Source: Brevibacillus laterosporus (GTDB taxonomy: Bacteria; Bacillota; Bacilli; Brevibacillales; Brevibacillaceae). Taken from it: a DNA stretch of 64,000 bases. The stretch's first letter is position 1. Every line of letters starts with the position of its first letter. Made by a program: the position numbers and the translations under genes. The stretch lies in contig CP033464.1 of the NCBI GenBank assembly GCA_007833815.1, positions 3,094,001-3,158,000 on the forward strand, in the 5' to 3' direction. Shown piece after piece: positions 1-8,603 of this stretch. Below the pieces are notes generated by a model. That model was not told the DNA's origin, did not search any database, and saw only the letters and a program-made list of their open reading frames with translations.

Positions 1-65
1 AATGATTGTAGTACCGTAGGCTCGTTATGCACTGGCCTTTCCAACATGTAAGGAGGATGATATAA

Positions 66-2117
66 ATGATCAAGGGAGTCAGAGGGTTAAAAGATAACTG
101 GAAACCCTCTTTAGCAAACATAAGAAAAATGAAAATTCATATGGGCAACTCCATAGCTACTAAAATGATTATTTGGGGAATCATTATGGTGCTACTGATC
201 TTTGGAACCTTGGAAACAATCGTGTTGTCTTTTTCCAAAAATACGTTAATCAACATTACAACTAAACAATCTAAAATGTTGACAGAGCAGTATACAGCAA
301 GTGTTGATGAATGGATAGATTCGATTGCGACACAAGTAAAAGGTTCTGCTTCAAAGAATCTAATGAGGACGACCATTGATACCCTCATAAAAGATGAATT
401 TAAATTATTGAGACAGAGTTTTCCGGAAATTAAAAAGATTCATCTGGTAAATGGAAAAACAGGGATTGAAGAATATTCACTGACGACAATGAATTATACT
501 AATTTTAATGATAAGTTATTTTTTAAAGATGCTATTGCTAAAAAGCAAATGATCATTTCTGGTGAAGATATCCAACCTCAAGTGGAAAAAAGCTACGGAT
601 ACATCGCAACACCGGTGGGTCCTTCTAATTCCGATACGAGTCGTATTCTCATTGTTGCATTCTCTATGCAGAAAATGCTGGATAGAGTAGCAGGAGTTCA
701 GTTCATGGAGCAGGGTTATGGGTATGTGCTTAATGAGAATGGTCTTGTCGTGGCTCATAAGAATGTGGAGCAAACGAACAATGTAGAAGTTGGTAATAAT
801 CCAGCATACAAAGAAGTGATGCAAAAAGTAAAAGATCGCTCTAGCACGAATGTCATTTACGATGATAATGGCATAGAATCATTTGCATCAATTGCTCCTT
901 TAAAAACGTTGCCCTGGAGCTTGGTACTAAGCACAAGTCTGTCGGAAATTTATGGAGAAGTGAACAGTATGGGCTGGATTATTTTCCTAGTTAGCATACC
1001 GGTCACTTTGCTTGCGGGTGCAGCCATTTGGTGGTATGCAAATAGCATGAAAAAGCAATTGATTTCTGTTACTACACAGATGCACAGAGTAGGTAGTGGA
1101 GACTTTACGACGAAAATAGAAGTGAAGGGTAAAGACGAAATCGCCCAAGTTGGACAGGCTCTCAACCAGATGGTAGGCGAGCTGAAAGATTTAATTACGC
1201 GTGTACAAAGCCAAGCGGTTGTCTTGAATGAGGCATCTGGAGAATTGCAGAAACATTCTGAAGCAAATACGGTATCACTACACCAAATTTCAGGTACATT
1301 AACTGGGATTTCCGAGCGTATTTCCATGCAAAACCGCGAAGTACAAGACACAGTGACTACTGTTTCAGAAATCTCCGAAGGGGTGGAGCAGGTTGCTATA
1401 TCAGCAGAGGCGACATCCAATGCTACATCCAAAACATTAGAACGCACTCAAGTTGGAATGAAGCAGGTTCAAGATGTAGTTGAAGTTGTTCGTGGTGTTA
1501 CAGTAGAAATTGGACAAAACGCGAATCGGATGCATACCCTGCGACAAAGGGCTAAAGAGATTTCTGAAATTGTGAAAATGATAACAGGAATTGCCTCTCA
1601 AACCAATCTTTTAGCTTTAAATGCTGCTATAGAAGCGGCACGTGCGGGTGAAGCGGGTAAAGGATTCTCCGTTGTAGCAAGCGAAGTTCGCAAATTGGCT
1701 GAAGAAAGCAGTAGCTTCTCGGAAAAGATCGCATCAATCGCTGGATCTATTAACTATGAAGCAAAAGAGATGACGGAAAATATGGATGATGTAGTAAAAC
1801 AAGCGGATGTTGGACTTAAATCCGTTGAGATGGTGGGTCAATCCTTTACCCACATCTTGCAAGAAATTCAGTCTGCGGCTGAACAAAGCGAATCCATGAC
1901 CGCTATTTCGGAAGAGATGGCAGCAGGTAATCAAGTTGTTAGTAGCTCCATGCAAAGTTTATCGCTTAGGTCCGGTGAAATTGATGAATCCCTAATTGAA
2001 GCGGTCACAACTATAGAAGATCAATTAAAAGCAATATCCCGGATAAATCAAAATGTACAAAGCATGCTAGAATTATCTAATGACCTAGAAGCTCATGTAT
2101 CTAAATTCCAAGTATAA
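66..2117 (+). CDS. Methyl-accepting chemotaxis protein
   Basis: A 683-residue transmembrane chemoreceptor that would pass ligand binding outside the cell to CheA/CheW inside. A membrane helix lies at about residues 34-58, followed by an extracellular sensor of about 240 residues (dCache-like by length and position), a second helix at about 302-325, a HAMP segment, and a long coiled-coil signalling domain. The conserved hairpin tip is visible (core [18 protein letters not shown]). The start is well supported by AAGGAGGATG just upstream. It stands alone and is followed by its own terminator. The ligand cannot be read from the sequence. Confidence 0.95.
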   Translation: MIKGVRGLKDNWKPSLANIRKMKIHMGNSIATKMIIWGIIMVLLIFGTLETIVLSFSKNTLINITTKQSKMLTEQYTASVDEWIDSIATQVKGSASKNLMRTTIDTLIKDEFKLLRQSFPEIKKIHLVNGKTGIEEYSLTTMNYTNFNDKLFFKDAIAKKQMIISGEDIQPQVEKSYGYIATPVGPSNSDTSRILIVAFSMQKMLDRVAGVQFMEQGYGYVLNENGLVVAHKNVEQTNNVEVGNNPAYKEVMQKVKDRSSTNVIYDDNGIESFASIAPLKTLPWSLVLSTSLSEIYGEVNSMGWIIFLVSIPVTLLAGAAIWWYANSMKKQLISVTTQMHRVGSGDFTTKIEVKGKDEIAQVGQALNQMVGELKDLITRVQSQAVVLNEASGELQKHSEANTVSLHQISGTLTGISERISMQNREVQDTVTTVSEISEGVEQVAISAEATSNATSKTLERTQVGMKQVQDVVEVVRGVTVEIGQNANRMHTLRQRAKEISEIVKMITGIASQTNLLALNAAIEAARAGEAGKGFSVVASEVRKLAEESSSFSEKIASIAGSINYEAKEMTENMDDVVKQADVGLKSVEMVGQSFTHILQEIQSAAEQSESMTAISEEMAAGNQVVSSSMQSLSLRSGEIDESLIEAVTTIEDQLKAISRINQNVQSMLELSNDLEAHVSKFQV

Positions 2118-2120
2118 GTA

Positions 2121-2163
2121 GAAACTTGTCGTTCTCTGCAAAAGAGACGGCAAGTTTTTTTTG
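2121..2163 (+). terminator. Rho-independent terminator after the chemoreceptor gene
   Basis: The arms AACTTGTCGTTCTC and GAGACGGCAAGTT form a hairpin (with G-T wobbles) followed by a run of eight T. It lies 4 bp after the chemoreceptor stop codon. Confidence 0.85.
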
Positions 2164-2269
2164 TGCTGTCGGATCCTGTTACATTTTATGGTAAAAGATG
2201 CAACCCTGATTAAGGTTCACTTACGCAACAGATAGGGATTTCTCCACATTTTTAAATTCTATGAAAGTG

Positions 2270-2300
2270 TGAATATTTTCCTTGGAAAAGGGGAAGCTAT
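2270..2300 (+). promoter_or_regulatory. Possible forespore (SigF/SigG-type) promoter of dacF
   Basis: TGAATA at 2270-2275 is followed about 14-15 bp later by GGGGAAGCTAT, an imperfect match to the SigF -10 pattern. DacF is a forespore gene in Bacillus subtilis, which makes this attractive, but the -10 match is weak. The 160 bp between the chemoreceptor terminator and dacF holds nothing else obvious. Confidence 0.3.
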
Positions 2301-2327
2301 GAATACGAATGGAGGTACGAGAGCGAA

Positions 2328-3497
2328 ATGAAAAGATTACTTCGTGTTTTTCTCTGTTTGGTAACTTGCATAACCTTGCTTGCTCCAGGGGTAGCCTTTG
2401 CAGCGGAGTCAAAACCTGATATGGCTCCACAAGCAAAGTCAGCAATTCTGATGGAGGCTGATTCCGGAACCATTTTGTTTGAAAAAAATGCGCATGAGAA
2501 GCTACCACCCGCTAGTATTACCAAGGTAATGACCTTGTTACTGATTGTTGAGGCGATGGAGCGGGGAGAAGTAAAGTTAACCGACAAAGTTCGTACCAGC
2601 GAGCGAGCGGCTTCCATGGGTGGATCTCAGATTTTCTTGCAGCTAGGGGAAGAAATGACCGTGGAAGATATGATCAAAGGCATTGCAATTGCTTCTGGGA
2701 ATGATGCAGCAGTTGCTATGGCCGAGCATATTGGTGGAACAGAAGAAGCGTTTATTAACAAGATGAATGAACGTGCTGTACAACTAGGTTTGAAAAATAC
2801 TCATTTTATTAATTGTAATGGACTACCTTCTCCAGATCACTACTCGACCGCCTCTGACATCGCAATCATGTCACGTGAGCTGTTAAAACACGAAATGATT
2901 ACCAAATATACAGGCATCTATCAAGATTACCTGCGCAAAGAAAGCACCAGCCCATTCTGGTTAGTTAACACGAATCGACTTGTACGATTTTATGACGGAG
3001 TGGACGGCTTGAAGACCGGCTATACCTCGGAAGCTAAGTTTTGTATCACAGCAACAGCTAAACGCAAAAACATGCGTGTAATTGCTGTCGTATTGGGCGA
3101 ACCCGATACCAAGGTAAGAAATAGTGAAATTACTGGTATGTTTGATTATGCCTTCAATCATTACCAAGTACATCCTGTTTATAAAAAAGGGGATGTTATT
3201 CAACAGCTTTCTCTGGATAAAGGGGAAGAAACGAAGGTAAACATCGTGACCGAACAACCTGTCAGTCTTCTTACCAAAAAAGGAGAAAATCCTAACGCTT
3301 ATGTAAAAGAGATCACGCTTGCAAGCGAGGTGAAGGCTCCGATTCAAAAAACGGATGTAGTAGGTCATATTTTTATCAAAAAAAATGGTAAAGAAGTAGC
3401 TCGTATTGATCTGTATCCGGAGAAAACAGTAGACCGTGCCAATATGTGGGACATACTCAAACGAACAACCAAGAAGGTAATGTTTACCTATCGCTGA
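2328..3497 (+). CDS. dacF: D-alanyl-D-alanine carboxypeptidase (DacF, PBP5-type)
   Basis: A 389-residue secreted low-molecular-weight penicillin-binding protein that trims the terminal D-Ala from peptidoglycan stem peptides and tunes spore cortex cross-linking. There is a signal peptide ending near VAFA-AE (about residue 25). The three active-site motifs are S63-I-T-K66, S123-G-N125 and K229-T-G231. A C-terminal beta-rich domain follows. GGAGG lies 12 bp before the start. As in Bacillus, it sits just upstream of spoIIAA-spoIIAB-sigF, but here a terminator separates them. A second paralogue (dacB-like) lies at 41742-42917. Confidence 0.93.
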   Translation: MKRLLRVFLCLVTCITLLAPGVAFAAESKPDMAPQAKSAILMEADSGTILFEKNAHEKLPPASITKVMTLLLIVEAMERGEVKLTDKVRTSERAASMGGSQIFLQLGEEMTVEDMIKGIAIASGNDAAVAMAEHIGGTEEAFINKMNERAVQLGLKNTHFINCNGLPSPDHYSTASDIAIMSRELLKHEMITKYTGIYQDYLRKESTSPFWLVNTNRLVRFYDGVDGLKTGYTSEAKFCITATAKRKNMRVIAVVLGEPDTKVRNSEITGMFDYAFNHYQVHPVYKKGDVIQQLSLDKGEETKVNIVTEQPVSLLTKKGENPNAYVKEITLASEVKAPIQKTDVVGHIFIKKNGKEVARIDLYPEKTVDRANMWDILKRTTKKVMFTYR

Positions 3498-3510
3498 AAT
3501 CACGAAAAAT

Positions 3511-3551
3511 GTCGAGAATGTCCACTTTTGTAGAGGCTTCTCGACTTTTTT
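3511..3551 (+). terminator. Terminator between dacF and spoIIAA
   Basis: GTCGAGAA and TTCTCGAC pair perfectly around a 19-nt loop and are followed by TTTTTT. It separates dacF from the SigH-type promoter of the spoIIA operon, so most dacF transcription should stop here. Confidence 0.75.
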
Positions 3552-3567
3552 GTTCTTTTGTCGGCTG

Positions 3568-3597
3568 GGAGGAATTGGTTTGTTACATAGAGAAAAA
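3568..3597 (+). promoter_or_regulatory. SigH-type promoter of the spoIIA operon
   Basis: GGAGGAATT (3568-3576) fits the SigH -35 consensus RnAGGAwWW. After a 12-bp spacer, AGAGAAAAA (3589-3597) fits the -10 consensus RnnGAATwW with one mismatch. In B. subtilis the spoIIA operon is driven by SigH. Its position about 37 bp before the spoIIAA start is right. Confidence 0.6.
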
Positions 3598-3633
3598 GAG
3601 AGACATCAACGGGAGAAGGAGTTGTTCCAAGTT

Positions 3634-3984
3634 ATGAGTTTACACATTGAGATGGAGACCTTACATGAGGTCTTGTTGGTCCGGTTACAAGGAGAATTGG
3701 ACCATCACACAGCGGAAACCTTGCGCAACCGTTTAGACACAGCTATCAAGGATGAGCAGATTCGGCACGTGGTCCTCAACTTGGAGGACTTGACCTTCAT
3801 GGATAGTTCAGGAATTGGCGTGATTTTAGGGAGATACAAACAAATTACTGCCCGTTCTGGTGAAGTATTTGTTTGTTCCATTAACCCAACCATCTATCGC
3901 ATTTTTGAAATGTCGGGTTTGTTTAAAGTATTGAAGCATAAAGAACACGTATCAGATGCCCTGAACGTACTGGGGGTGGCATAA
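3634..3984 (+). CDS. spoIIAA: Anti-sigma F factor antagonist SpoIIAA
   Basis: A 116-residue STAS-domain protein. Unphosphorylated SpoIIAA displaces SigF from the anti-sigma factor SpoIIAB and so starts forespore gene expression; SpoIIAB phosphorylates it and SpoIIE dephosphorylates it. The phosphoacceptor is visible in MDSSG as Ser58, the same position as in B. subtilis. The reading frame is open further upstream, but ATG 3634 gives the family's usual length (about 117) and an N-terminus MSLHIEM like the known protein. AAGGAG lies 12 bp before it. It is the first gene of spoIIAA-spoIIAB-sigF, with 2 bp to spoIIAB. Confidence 0.96.
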   Translation: MSLHIEMETLHEVLLVRLQGELDHHTAETLRNRLDTAIKDEQIRHVVLNLEDLTFMDSSGIGVILGRYKQITARSGEVFVCSINPTIYRIFEMSGLFKVLKHKEHVSDALNVLGVA

Positions 3985-3986
3985 CG

Positions 3987-4427
3987 ATGAGAAATCAAAT
4001 GCAACTACAATTCTCTGCCCTCAGTCAAAACGAAGCATTTGCACGTGTTTCTGTCGCTTCTTTTATCTCACAACTCGATGTCACGATGGAAGAGCTGGAG
4101 GAAATTAAAACGGTCGTATCAGAGGCGGTGACGAATGCGATTATCCATGCCTATGATGAGAATCCACTGGGCGTGGTCCATATTGAAGCAGCTTTGGAGG
4201 ACGGGGTAGTTGAGCTTGTCATTGAGGATTATGGCAAAGGAATTAATGACGTGGAAGAAGCGATGCAACCATTGTTTACTTCCAAGCCAGAATTGGAGCG
4301 CTCAGGAATGGGATTTACGATCATGGAAAACTTCATGGATTCTCTAGAAGTGGTTACCGCCATTAATCAGGGTACACGTATTCGCTTAGTTAAACGTCTC
4401 GCTTATGCTAAAGCTTTACAAAGCTAG
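3987..4427 (+). CDS. spoIIAB: Anti-sigma F factor / serine kinase SpoIIAB
   Basis: A 146-residue GHKL-fold kinase that holds SigF inactive and phosphorylates SpoIIAA on serine. The N box ([11 protein letters not shown]), the G1 box (DYGKGI) and the G2 box (SGMGFT) are all present, and the length equals that of the B. subtilis protein. It begins 2 bp after spoIIAA, with a GGGGGTGG ribosome site inside the end of spoIIAA, which suggests translational coupling. No lesion was seen. Confidence 0.97.
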   Translation: MRNQMQLQFSALSQNEAFARVSVASFISQLDVTMEELEEIKTVVSEAVTNAIIHAYDENPLGVVHIEAALEDGVVELVIEDYGKGINDVEEAMQPLFTSKPELERSGMGFTIMENFMDSLEVVTAINQGTRIRLVKRLAYAKALQS

Positions 4428-4437
4428 GGGTAATGCC

Positions 4438-5193
4438 ATGGGAGCCGATATCAAAAACGCTAGTCAGCCGTTTCTCACTAACGAACAAGTAAAAGAGCTC
4501 ATTGCCAAAAGTCAAACGGGAGATACGTCTGCACGTGACCAATTGGTGAGTAGTAATATTCGCTTAGTATGGTCCGTTGTCCAACGTTTTATGAACCGTG
4601 GTTATGAGGCAGATGATTTGTTCCAGATTGGGTGCATTGGATTATTGAAAGCAGTTGATAAATTTGATTTAAACTACGACGTCAAATTTTCTACGTACGC
4701 TGTCCCAATGATTATTGGAGAAATTCAGCGTTTCCTACGTGATGATGGTACGGTTAAAGTAAGCCGTTCGTTGAAAGAAACCGCAAACAAAGTACGGAGA
4801 ACAAAGGACGAATTGTATAAGAAATTTGGGCGTTCTCCTACCATCAGCGAAGTGGCGGAAACGTTAGGGTTATCTAACGAGGATGTCGTATTCGCTCAGG
4901 AGGCTAGCCGAGCTCCATCGTCTATTCATGAAACTGTCTTTGAAAATGATGGTGACCCTATTACGCTGATAGATCAAATAGCTGATGAAAGTTTAAACAA
5001 ATGGTTTGATCAGATTGCTTTACGCGATGCAATAAGTAAATTAACAGAACGAGAACAATTAATTGTTCTTATGCGTTACTATAAAGACCAAACTCAATCA
5101 GAGGTAGCCGAGCGATTAGGAATTTCACAAGTACAGGTATCCCGATTGGAAAAGAGAATACTTCAAACGATAAGAGACCAGATCGAGCATTAG
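4438..5193 (+). CDS. sigF: RNA polymerase sigma factor SigF (forespore)
   Basis: A 251-residue sigma-70 family factor that directs early forespore transcription. Region 2 (DDLFQIGCIGLLKAVDKFD, then FSTYAVPMIIGEIQRFLRDD) and the region 4 helix-turn-helix (SEVAERLGISQVQVSRLEKR) are clear and very close to B. subtilis SigF. ATG 4438 is chosen because the upstream extension has no family similarity. Its short spacing to spoIIAB (10 bp after that stop) fits an operon. The stop TAG (5191-5193) is part of the target-site duplication of the IS element that follows, so the gene was left intact by one nucleotide. Confidence 0.97.
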   Translation: MGADIKNASQPFLTNEQVKELIAKSQTGDTSARDQLVSSNIRLVWSVVQRFMNRGYEADDLFQIGCIGLLKAVDKFDLNYDVKFSTYAVPMIIGEIQRFLRDDGTVKVSRSLKETANKVRRTKDELYKKFGRSPTISEVAETLGLSNEDVVFAQEASRAPSSIHETVFENDGDPITLIDQIADESLNKWFDQIALRDAISKLTEREQLIVLMRYYKDQTQSEVAERLGISQVQVSRLEKRILQTIRDQIEH

Positions 5194-5194
5194 C
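5175..5194 (+). terminator. Left arm of the sigF terminator, split by an IS
   Basis: AGACCA-GAT-CGAGC-AT followed by TAGC. Removing the IS and one TAGC copy joins this to 6863 onward and restores a hairpin AGACCA..CGAGC-atta-GCTCG..TGGTCT followed by a T-rich run. The stem is 6+5 bp with a small internal loop. Confidence 0.7.
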
Positions 5195-5260
5195 TGATAT
5201 GCTCCCCTAAAGGTAGACAGGTGAAATAATAAAACCTGTTACTGTGAGGGGAGCTTTTTC

Positions 5261-5938
5261 ATGCCTAAAGTACAATATGGTGCGCCAGAGAAATTCGCCA
5301 TCCTACAAGAAGTTGAAAGTGGCCAGTTGGGTCTTATGGCTACAGTTAAAAAATACGGGATTAACAAATCAACCTTAGCGAAATGGCGAGGTCGTTATGA
5401 AGTGTATGGATACGAAGGGTTAGAGGTTCGAACCCACAATAGAAGTTATTCTGCGGAACTAAAGCTTCAAGCGGTGAGGGATTATCTCTATGGGGGATTG
5501 TCACAATATCAGACCATCGATAAGTACAAGATAGCCAGCCGAACACAACTCTCCAACTGGGTAAAGAAGTATAATGGTCATAGCAGCTTAAAAACCTATA
5601 CAGGGGGAGTGAAAGCTATGACGAAAGGTCGATCTACAACTTGGCAGGAGAGGATTGATATTGTTCTTTATTGTCTTACCCATCATCATGACTATCAAAA
5701 GACAGCGGAGCAGTACCAGGTCTCCTACCAACAAGTGTACCAATGGGTAAAGAAGTATGAAAATGACGGTCAGGATGCTTTACAGGATGGGCGGGGAAGA
5801 AAAAAAGCGCTTGAGGAGTTAACCGAAGCGGATCGCCAAAAGTTCGCAATGAAAAAGCTGGAGTATGAAAATGAGCGGCTTCGAGCAGAGAATGCTTTCT
5901 TAAAAAAGTTACAGGAAATCGAAAGGTGGCGACGTTAA
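5261..5938 (+). CDS. IS3-family transposase OrfA
   Basis: A 225-residue DNA-binding part of the transposase. It contains repeated helix-turn-helix segments (about residues 10-55, 65-105 and 130-170) and a C-terminal leucine-zipper-like helix (EYENERLRAENAFLKKLQEI), typical of long IS150-type OrfA proteins. A GAGGGGAG ribosome site precedes ATG 5261. The end overlaps OrfB by 13 bp, and the A_AAA_AAG site at 5902-5908 lies in the correct phase for making OrfAB. Confidence 0.93.
   Translation: MPKVQYGAPEKFAILQEVESGQLGLMATVKKYGINKSTLAKWRGRYEVYGYEGLEVRTHNRSYSAELKLQAVRDYLYGGLSQYQTIDKYKIASRTQLSNWVKKYNGHSSLKTYTGGVKAMTKGRSTTWQERIDIVLYCLTHHHDYQKTAEQYQVSYQQVYQWVKKYENDGQDALQDGRGRKKALEELTEADRQKFAMKKLEYENERLRAENAFLKKLQEIERWRR
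5902..5908 (+). promoter_or_regulatory. Programmed -1 frameshift site (A AAA AAG)
   Basis: The slippery heptamer A_AAA_AAG is phased exactly with OrfA codons (AAA at 5903-5905, AAG at 5906-5908). The -1 frame is open from 5908 straight into OrfB, as expected for the OrfAB transposase of IS3-family elements. Confidence 0.8.
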
Positions 5939-6813
5939 GCCAATATCGGCAGGAGAATGTCTACCTTGCCATTCAAGCTGTTTGGCAAGAAGAACAATGT
6001 AGCGTGCAGGTATTGTGTGAAATCGCAAAGATTTCACGGTCAAGCTATTACAAATGGCTCAATCGCAAAACCAGTTCTCGTGAACTGGAAAATCAACAAC
6101 TCACTGATGCCATGCTCTCGTTATACGAGAAGGTTGATGGCATCTACGGGTACCGTCGGTTAACCCTCCATTTGCGCCGCCAGACCCAGCGACGGATCAA
6201 TCATAAGCGAATACAACGCCTTATGAAGAAAAGAGGAATCCAATCGGTGATCCGCAGAAAGAGAAAAAAATATGCGCGTTCAGCTCCACAGCAAGTTGCT
6301 GAGAATCTGTTAAATCGTAAGTTTTATGCGAAAACACCGAATGAGAAGTGGGTAACCGATATAACGGAATTCAAGTACGGAAGTGGCCAGAAGGCCTATT
6401 TAAGTGCTATCTTAGACCTTCATGATAACTCGATTGTCTCCTATGTTTTAGGCCATTCCAATAACAATAGCCTTGTGTTTAAAACAGTGAATTTGGCCTT
6501 GCAAGCGGTACCAGGAAGTAAGCCTATGCTTCATAGTGATCGAGGTTTTCAATATACCTCTTTCAGGTTCAAAAAGTTATTTGCCGACAAACTAACCCAC
6601 AGCATGTCCCGAGTTGGCAGGTGTATTGATAACGGTCCAATAGAAGCGTTCTGGGGAACCCTTAAATGTGAGAAGTATTATTTGCATTCATATAGTACCT
6701 TCGAGGAACTTAAGAAAGACATTGATGACTACATGTACTTTTACAATAACGACCGATTACAGGTAAAACTAAACAGCCTTAGTCCAATGGAATACAGAAC
6801 TAAGGCTGCTTAA
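5926..6813 (+). CDS. IS3-family transposase OrfB (catalytic)
   Basis: A 295-residue DDE integrase-type domain, with GTG 5926 as the first start in this frame. The catalytic signatures are WVTDITEF (first Asp), LHSDRGFQYTS (second Asp) and NGPIEAFWGTLK (Glu), preceded by an HTH_21-like region (DGIYGYRRLTLHLRRQ). In life it is probably made mainly as the OrfA-OrfB fusion through the frameshift site. No disruption was seen. The C-terminus NSLSPMEYRTKAA is the usual IS3 ending. Confidence 0.93.
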   Translation: MATLSQYRQENVYLAIQAVWQEEQCSVQVLCEIAKISRSSYYKWLNRKTSSRELENQQLTDAMLSLYEKVDGIYGYRRLTLHLRRQTQRRINHKRIQRLMKKRGIQSVIRRKRKKYARSAPQQVAENLLNRKFYAKTPNEKWVTDITEFKYGSGQKAYLSAILDLHDNSIVSYVLGHSNNNSLVFKTVNLALQAVPGSKPMLHSDRGFQYTSFRFKKLFADKLTHSMSRVGRCIDNGPIEAFWGTLKCEKYYLHSYSTFEELKKDIDDYMYFYNNDRLQVKLNSLSPMEYRTKAA

Positions 6814-6858
6814 CTGTTTTTTATTTTTTGTACTGTCTACTTGACAGGGTGCAGTTCA

Positions 6859-6880
6859 TAGCTCGAATGGTCTTTTTCTT
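6859..6880 (+). terminator. Right arm of the split sigF terminator
   Basis: TAGC (target duplication), then TCG-AA-TGGTCT and a T-rich tract. It is the downstream half of the hairpin whose other half lies at 5175-5194. Alone it can no longer form that hairpin. Confidence 0.65.
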
Positions 6881-6893
6881 TTTGCAGATACTA
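6864..6893 (+). promoter_or_regulatory. Possible SigG-type promoter of the spoVA operon
   Basis: CGAATG (6864-6869; 4 of 6 to TGAATA) and GATACTA (6887-6893; one mismatch to CATACTA) are 17 bp apart. In B. subtilis the spoVA operon is transcribed by SigG. If this is right, the IS inserted about 6 bp upstream of the -35 box and spared the promoter. Confidence 0.4.
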
Positions 6894-6937
6894 CAAAAAA
6901 CACCACACTGCTTGCATAGAAGGAAGGAGGCAGTGAA

Positions 6938-7552
6938 ATGGAGCATCCTTTGTTTTTACGGTTACGGAAACGACTGGTGATTAGAGAGAAAGATGTCATT
7001 TTGCTCGGGGATATTTGTCAACTCTACTGGGATGGAGAACGAGAAGATAAACTACGTCGCATCCCAGTCTATCAAGTAAAGAAAGAGGATGGGAATCTGA
7101 TTATCATCGACATTATGCAGGTCATTCGTAAACTGCGTCAGATGTACCCAGAAGTCCATCTTGAAGTGCAAGGTACGTCTCAAATCATCGTTGAGGTAGA
7201 AAGCCCTATAAAACGGGCCAATCTCTTTATTGTATCGTTTGTTTGGCTAATTTTATTTATAGGCTCTGGATTAGCCATTATGAACTTTCACGCTGATGTC
7301 AGCATGTTGGAAGTACAGCAACGCTTATATCAACTGATTACAGGACAATATGAAAAACGCCCTTTGTTGTTACAAATCCCTTACTCACTAGGAATTGGTC
7401 TTGGAATGGTCTTGTTTTTTAATCATATTTTTCGTAAACGGTTCAACGAAGAGCCTAGTCCACTTGACGTCGAATTATTTTTATATCAGCAGAACTTAGA
7501 TCAATATTATTTAGAGAATGAGAATGAGGAGAACCAGCGAGATAAGACATGA
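6938..7552 (+). CDS. spoVAA: Stage V sporulation protein AA
   Basis: A 204-residue membrane protein, first gene of the spoVA operon, whose products move calcium-dipicolinate into the developing spore and release it at germination. A soluble N-terminal domain (about 1-90) is followed by two membrane helices at about 94-116 and 146-163. The length matches the known protein (about 206). AAGGAGG lies a few bases before ATG. The last codon and stop overlap spoVAB (ATGA), indicating coupling. Confidence 0.93.
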   Translation: MEHPLFLRLRKRLVIREKDVILLGDICQLYWDGEREDKLRRIPVYQVKKEDGNLIIIDIMQVIRKLRQMYPEVHLEVQGTSQIIVEVESPIKRANLFIVSFVWLILFIGSGLAIMNFHADVSMLEVQQRLYQLITGQYEKRPLLLQIPYSLGIGLGMVLFFNHIFRKRFNEEPSPLDVELFLYQQNLDQYYLENENEENQRDKT

Positions 7553-7965
7553 TGCTTCTCTATTTGTTTGTCATTGTAACTGGACTAGGTTGGGGTCTGG
7601 CAGTAGGCAGTGGTCTGGTCGCCTTTTTAAGCGTCTTAGATATCATTCCACGCTTGACGCAACTCTCTTCTTCTCAGTCTTCTATCCGCAGTTACGAATG
7701 GGCAATTGTCCTGGGAGCGCTCTGGTTTACGTGGTGTGATTACTTTGCGATTTCTGTTCAGTTGCCAGCAGTTGTATCCTCTGTGGTAGGAACTATAGCT
7801 GGAATTTTCGTAGGCATGCTAGCGGCTGGTCTTACAGAGGTGTTAAATGTTTTTCCTATTTTAACCAAGAGGTTAGGGCTTCATGACTATATGCGAAACT
7901 TTTTAATGGCAATGGTACTGGGGAAAATAGTTGGTTCTTTGTTGCAATGGACCTTTTCTATATAA
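7549..7965 (+). CDS. spoVAB: Stage V sporulation protein AB
   Basis: A 138-residue protein that is almost entirely membrane-embedded, with about four hydrophobic segments. It overlaps spoVAA by 4 bp. Length and position match B. subtilis SpoVAB (about 141 residues). Its precise role in dipicolinate transport is not established. After it comes a 140-bp gap without a recognisable feature before spoVAC. Confidence 0.92.
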   Translation: MMLLYLFVIVTGLGWGLAVGSGLVAFLSVLDIIPRLTQLSSSQSSIRSYEWAIVLGALWFTWCDYFAISVQLPAVVSSVVGTIAGIFVGMLAAGLTEVLNVFPILTKRLGLHDYMRNFLMAMVLGKIVGSLLQWTFSI

Positions 7966-8106
7966 AGGGAATATAAAGCCGGAAAACAAGAAGGATTGGG
8001 ATTGGAAAATCGAACCATTCATAGGATAGGGAAGACATAGAAAAAATAAGCAGTAGGAATTAGACCATAATCGTACTTTATTACAGAAATAAAGGAGACA
8101 AGCTTG

Positions 8107-8589
8107 ATGGCAACAACAAAACAAAAACGGGGATTCAAACTACAAATGAATAAGCAGATCTATCAGGAACAATCCAAAAAATATGAACCAAAACGTAATG
8201 TCTTGTTAAATTGTTTTCGAGCTTTCTGGGTTGGTGGCAGTATTTGTTTGTTAGGACAATTCATTCAGAATCTCTATATGACTTTTTTTCAGCTAAACGC
8301 AGAAAAGGCCACAGGACCAACTTCTGTGACGCTCATTTTAATTGCTGTGTTATTGACAGGATTTGGGATTTACGACAACATCGGGCAGTATGCGGGGGCT
8401 GGTTCAGCAGTACCCATCACAGGGTTTGCCAACTCTATGTCATCTGCTGCTATCGAACATCGCAGTGAAGGATATGTGCTTGGTGTGGCTGGAAATATGT
8501 TTAAACTGGCAGGTTCCGTCATTGTTTATGGTGTAACGGCAGCCTTTATTTTTGGGATTTTACGTGTGATTTTAAATATGTACTACTAA
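8107..8589 (+). CDS. spoVAC: Stage V sporulation protein AC (membrane channel component)
   Basis: A 160-residue integral membrane protein. SpoVAC of B. subtilis behaves as a mechanosensitive channel releasing dipicolinate. The charged N-terminal stretch is followed by about four membrane segments with the family pattern (GIYDNIGQYAGAGSAVPITG). AAAGGAG ends 9 bp before ATG 8107; a TTG one codon earlier (8104) is also possible. It resembles SpoVAE (9635-9985), which shares the GIYD..A.GAG pattern, so the two are paralogues. Confidence 0.94.
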   Translation: MATTKQKRGFKLQMNKQIYQEQSKKYEPKRNVLLNCFRAFWVGGSICLLGQFIQNLYMTFFQLNAEKATGPTSVTLILIAVLLTGFGIYDNIGQYAGAGSAVPITGFANSMSSAAIEHRSEGYVLGVAGNMFKLAGSVIVYGVTAAFIFGILRVILNMYY

Positions 8590-8603
8590 ACGAGGTGAAA
8601 TAA

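Larger units (their letters stand above)
5195..6858 (+). mobile_element. IS3-family insertion sequence, apparently intact (copy A)
   Basis: A 1664-bp element with two overlapping transposase frames. The ends are imperfect 26-bp inverted repeats, TGATATGCTCCCC...GTAGACAG on the left and the complement of TGAACTGCACCC...GTAGACAG on the right (18 of 26 identical). A 4-bp duplication TAGC flanks it (5191-5194 and 6859-6862). It carries an A6G slippery site and no lesion in either frame, so it may still be mobile. A related but different IS3 element lies at 33418-34731. Confidence 0.9.

Noticed and set aside
950-1447. 165-codon open frame antisense to the chemoreceptor gene
   Set aside because: Mirror of a strongly conserved signalling domain on the other strand; no ribosome site.
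2961-3503. 180-codon minus-strand frame over dacF
   Set aside because: Antisense shadow of an intact carboxypeptidase; low-complexity Phe/Tyr-rich translation.
5185-5203. GAGCAT/ATGCTC hairpin across the sigF stop as a terminator
   Set aside because: No T-run, and its right arm lies inside the IS end; the restored hairpin with 6863 onward is a much better terminator.
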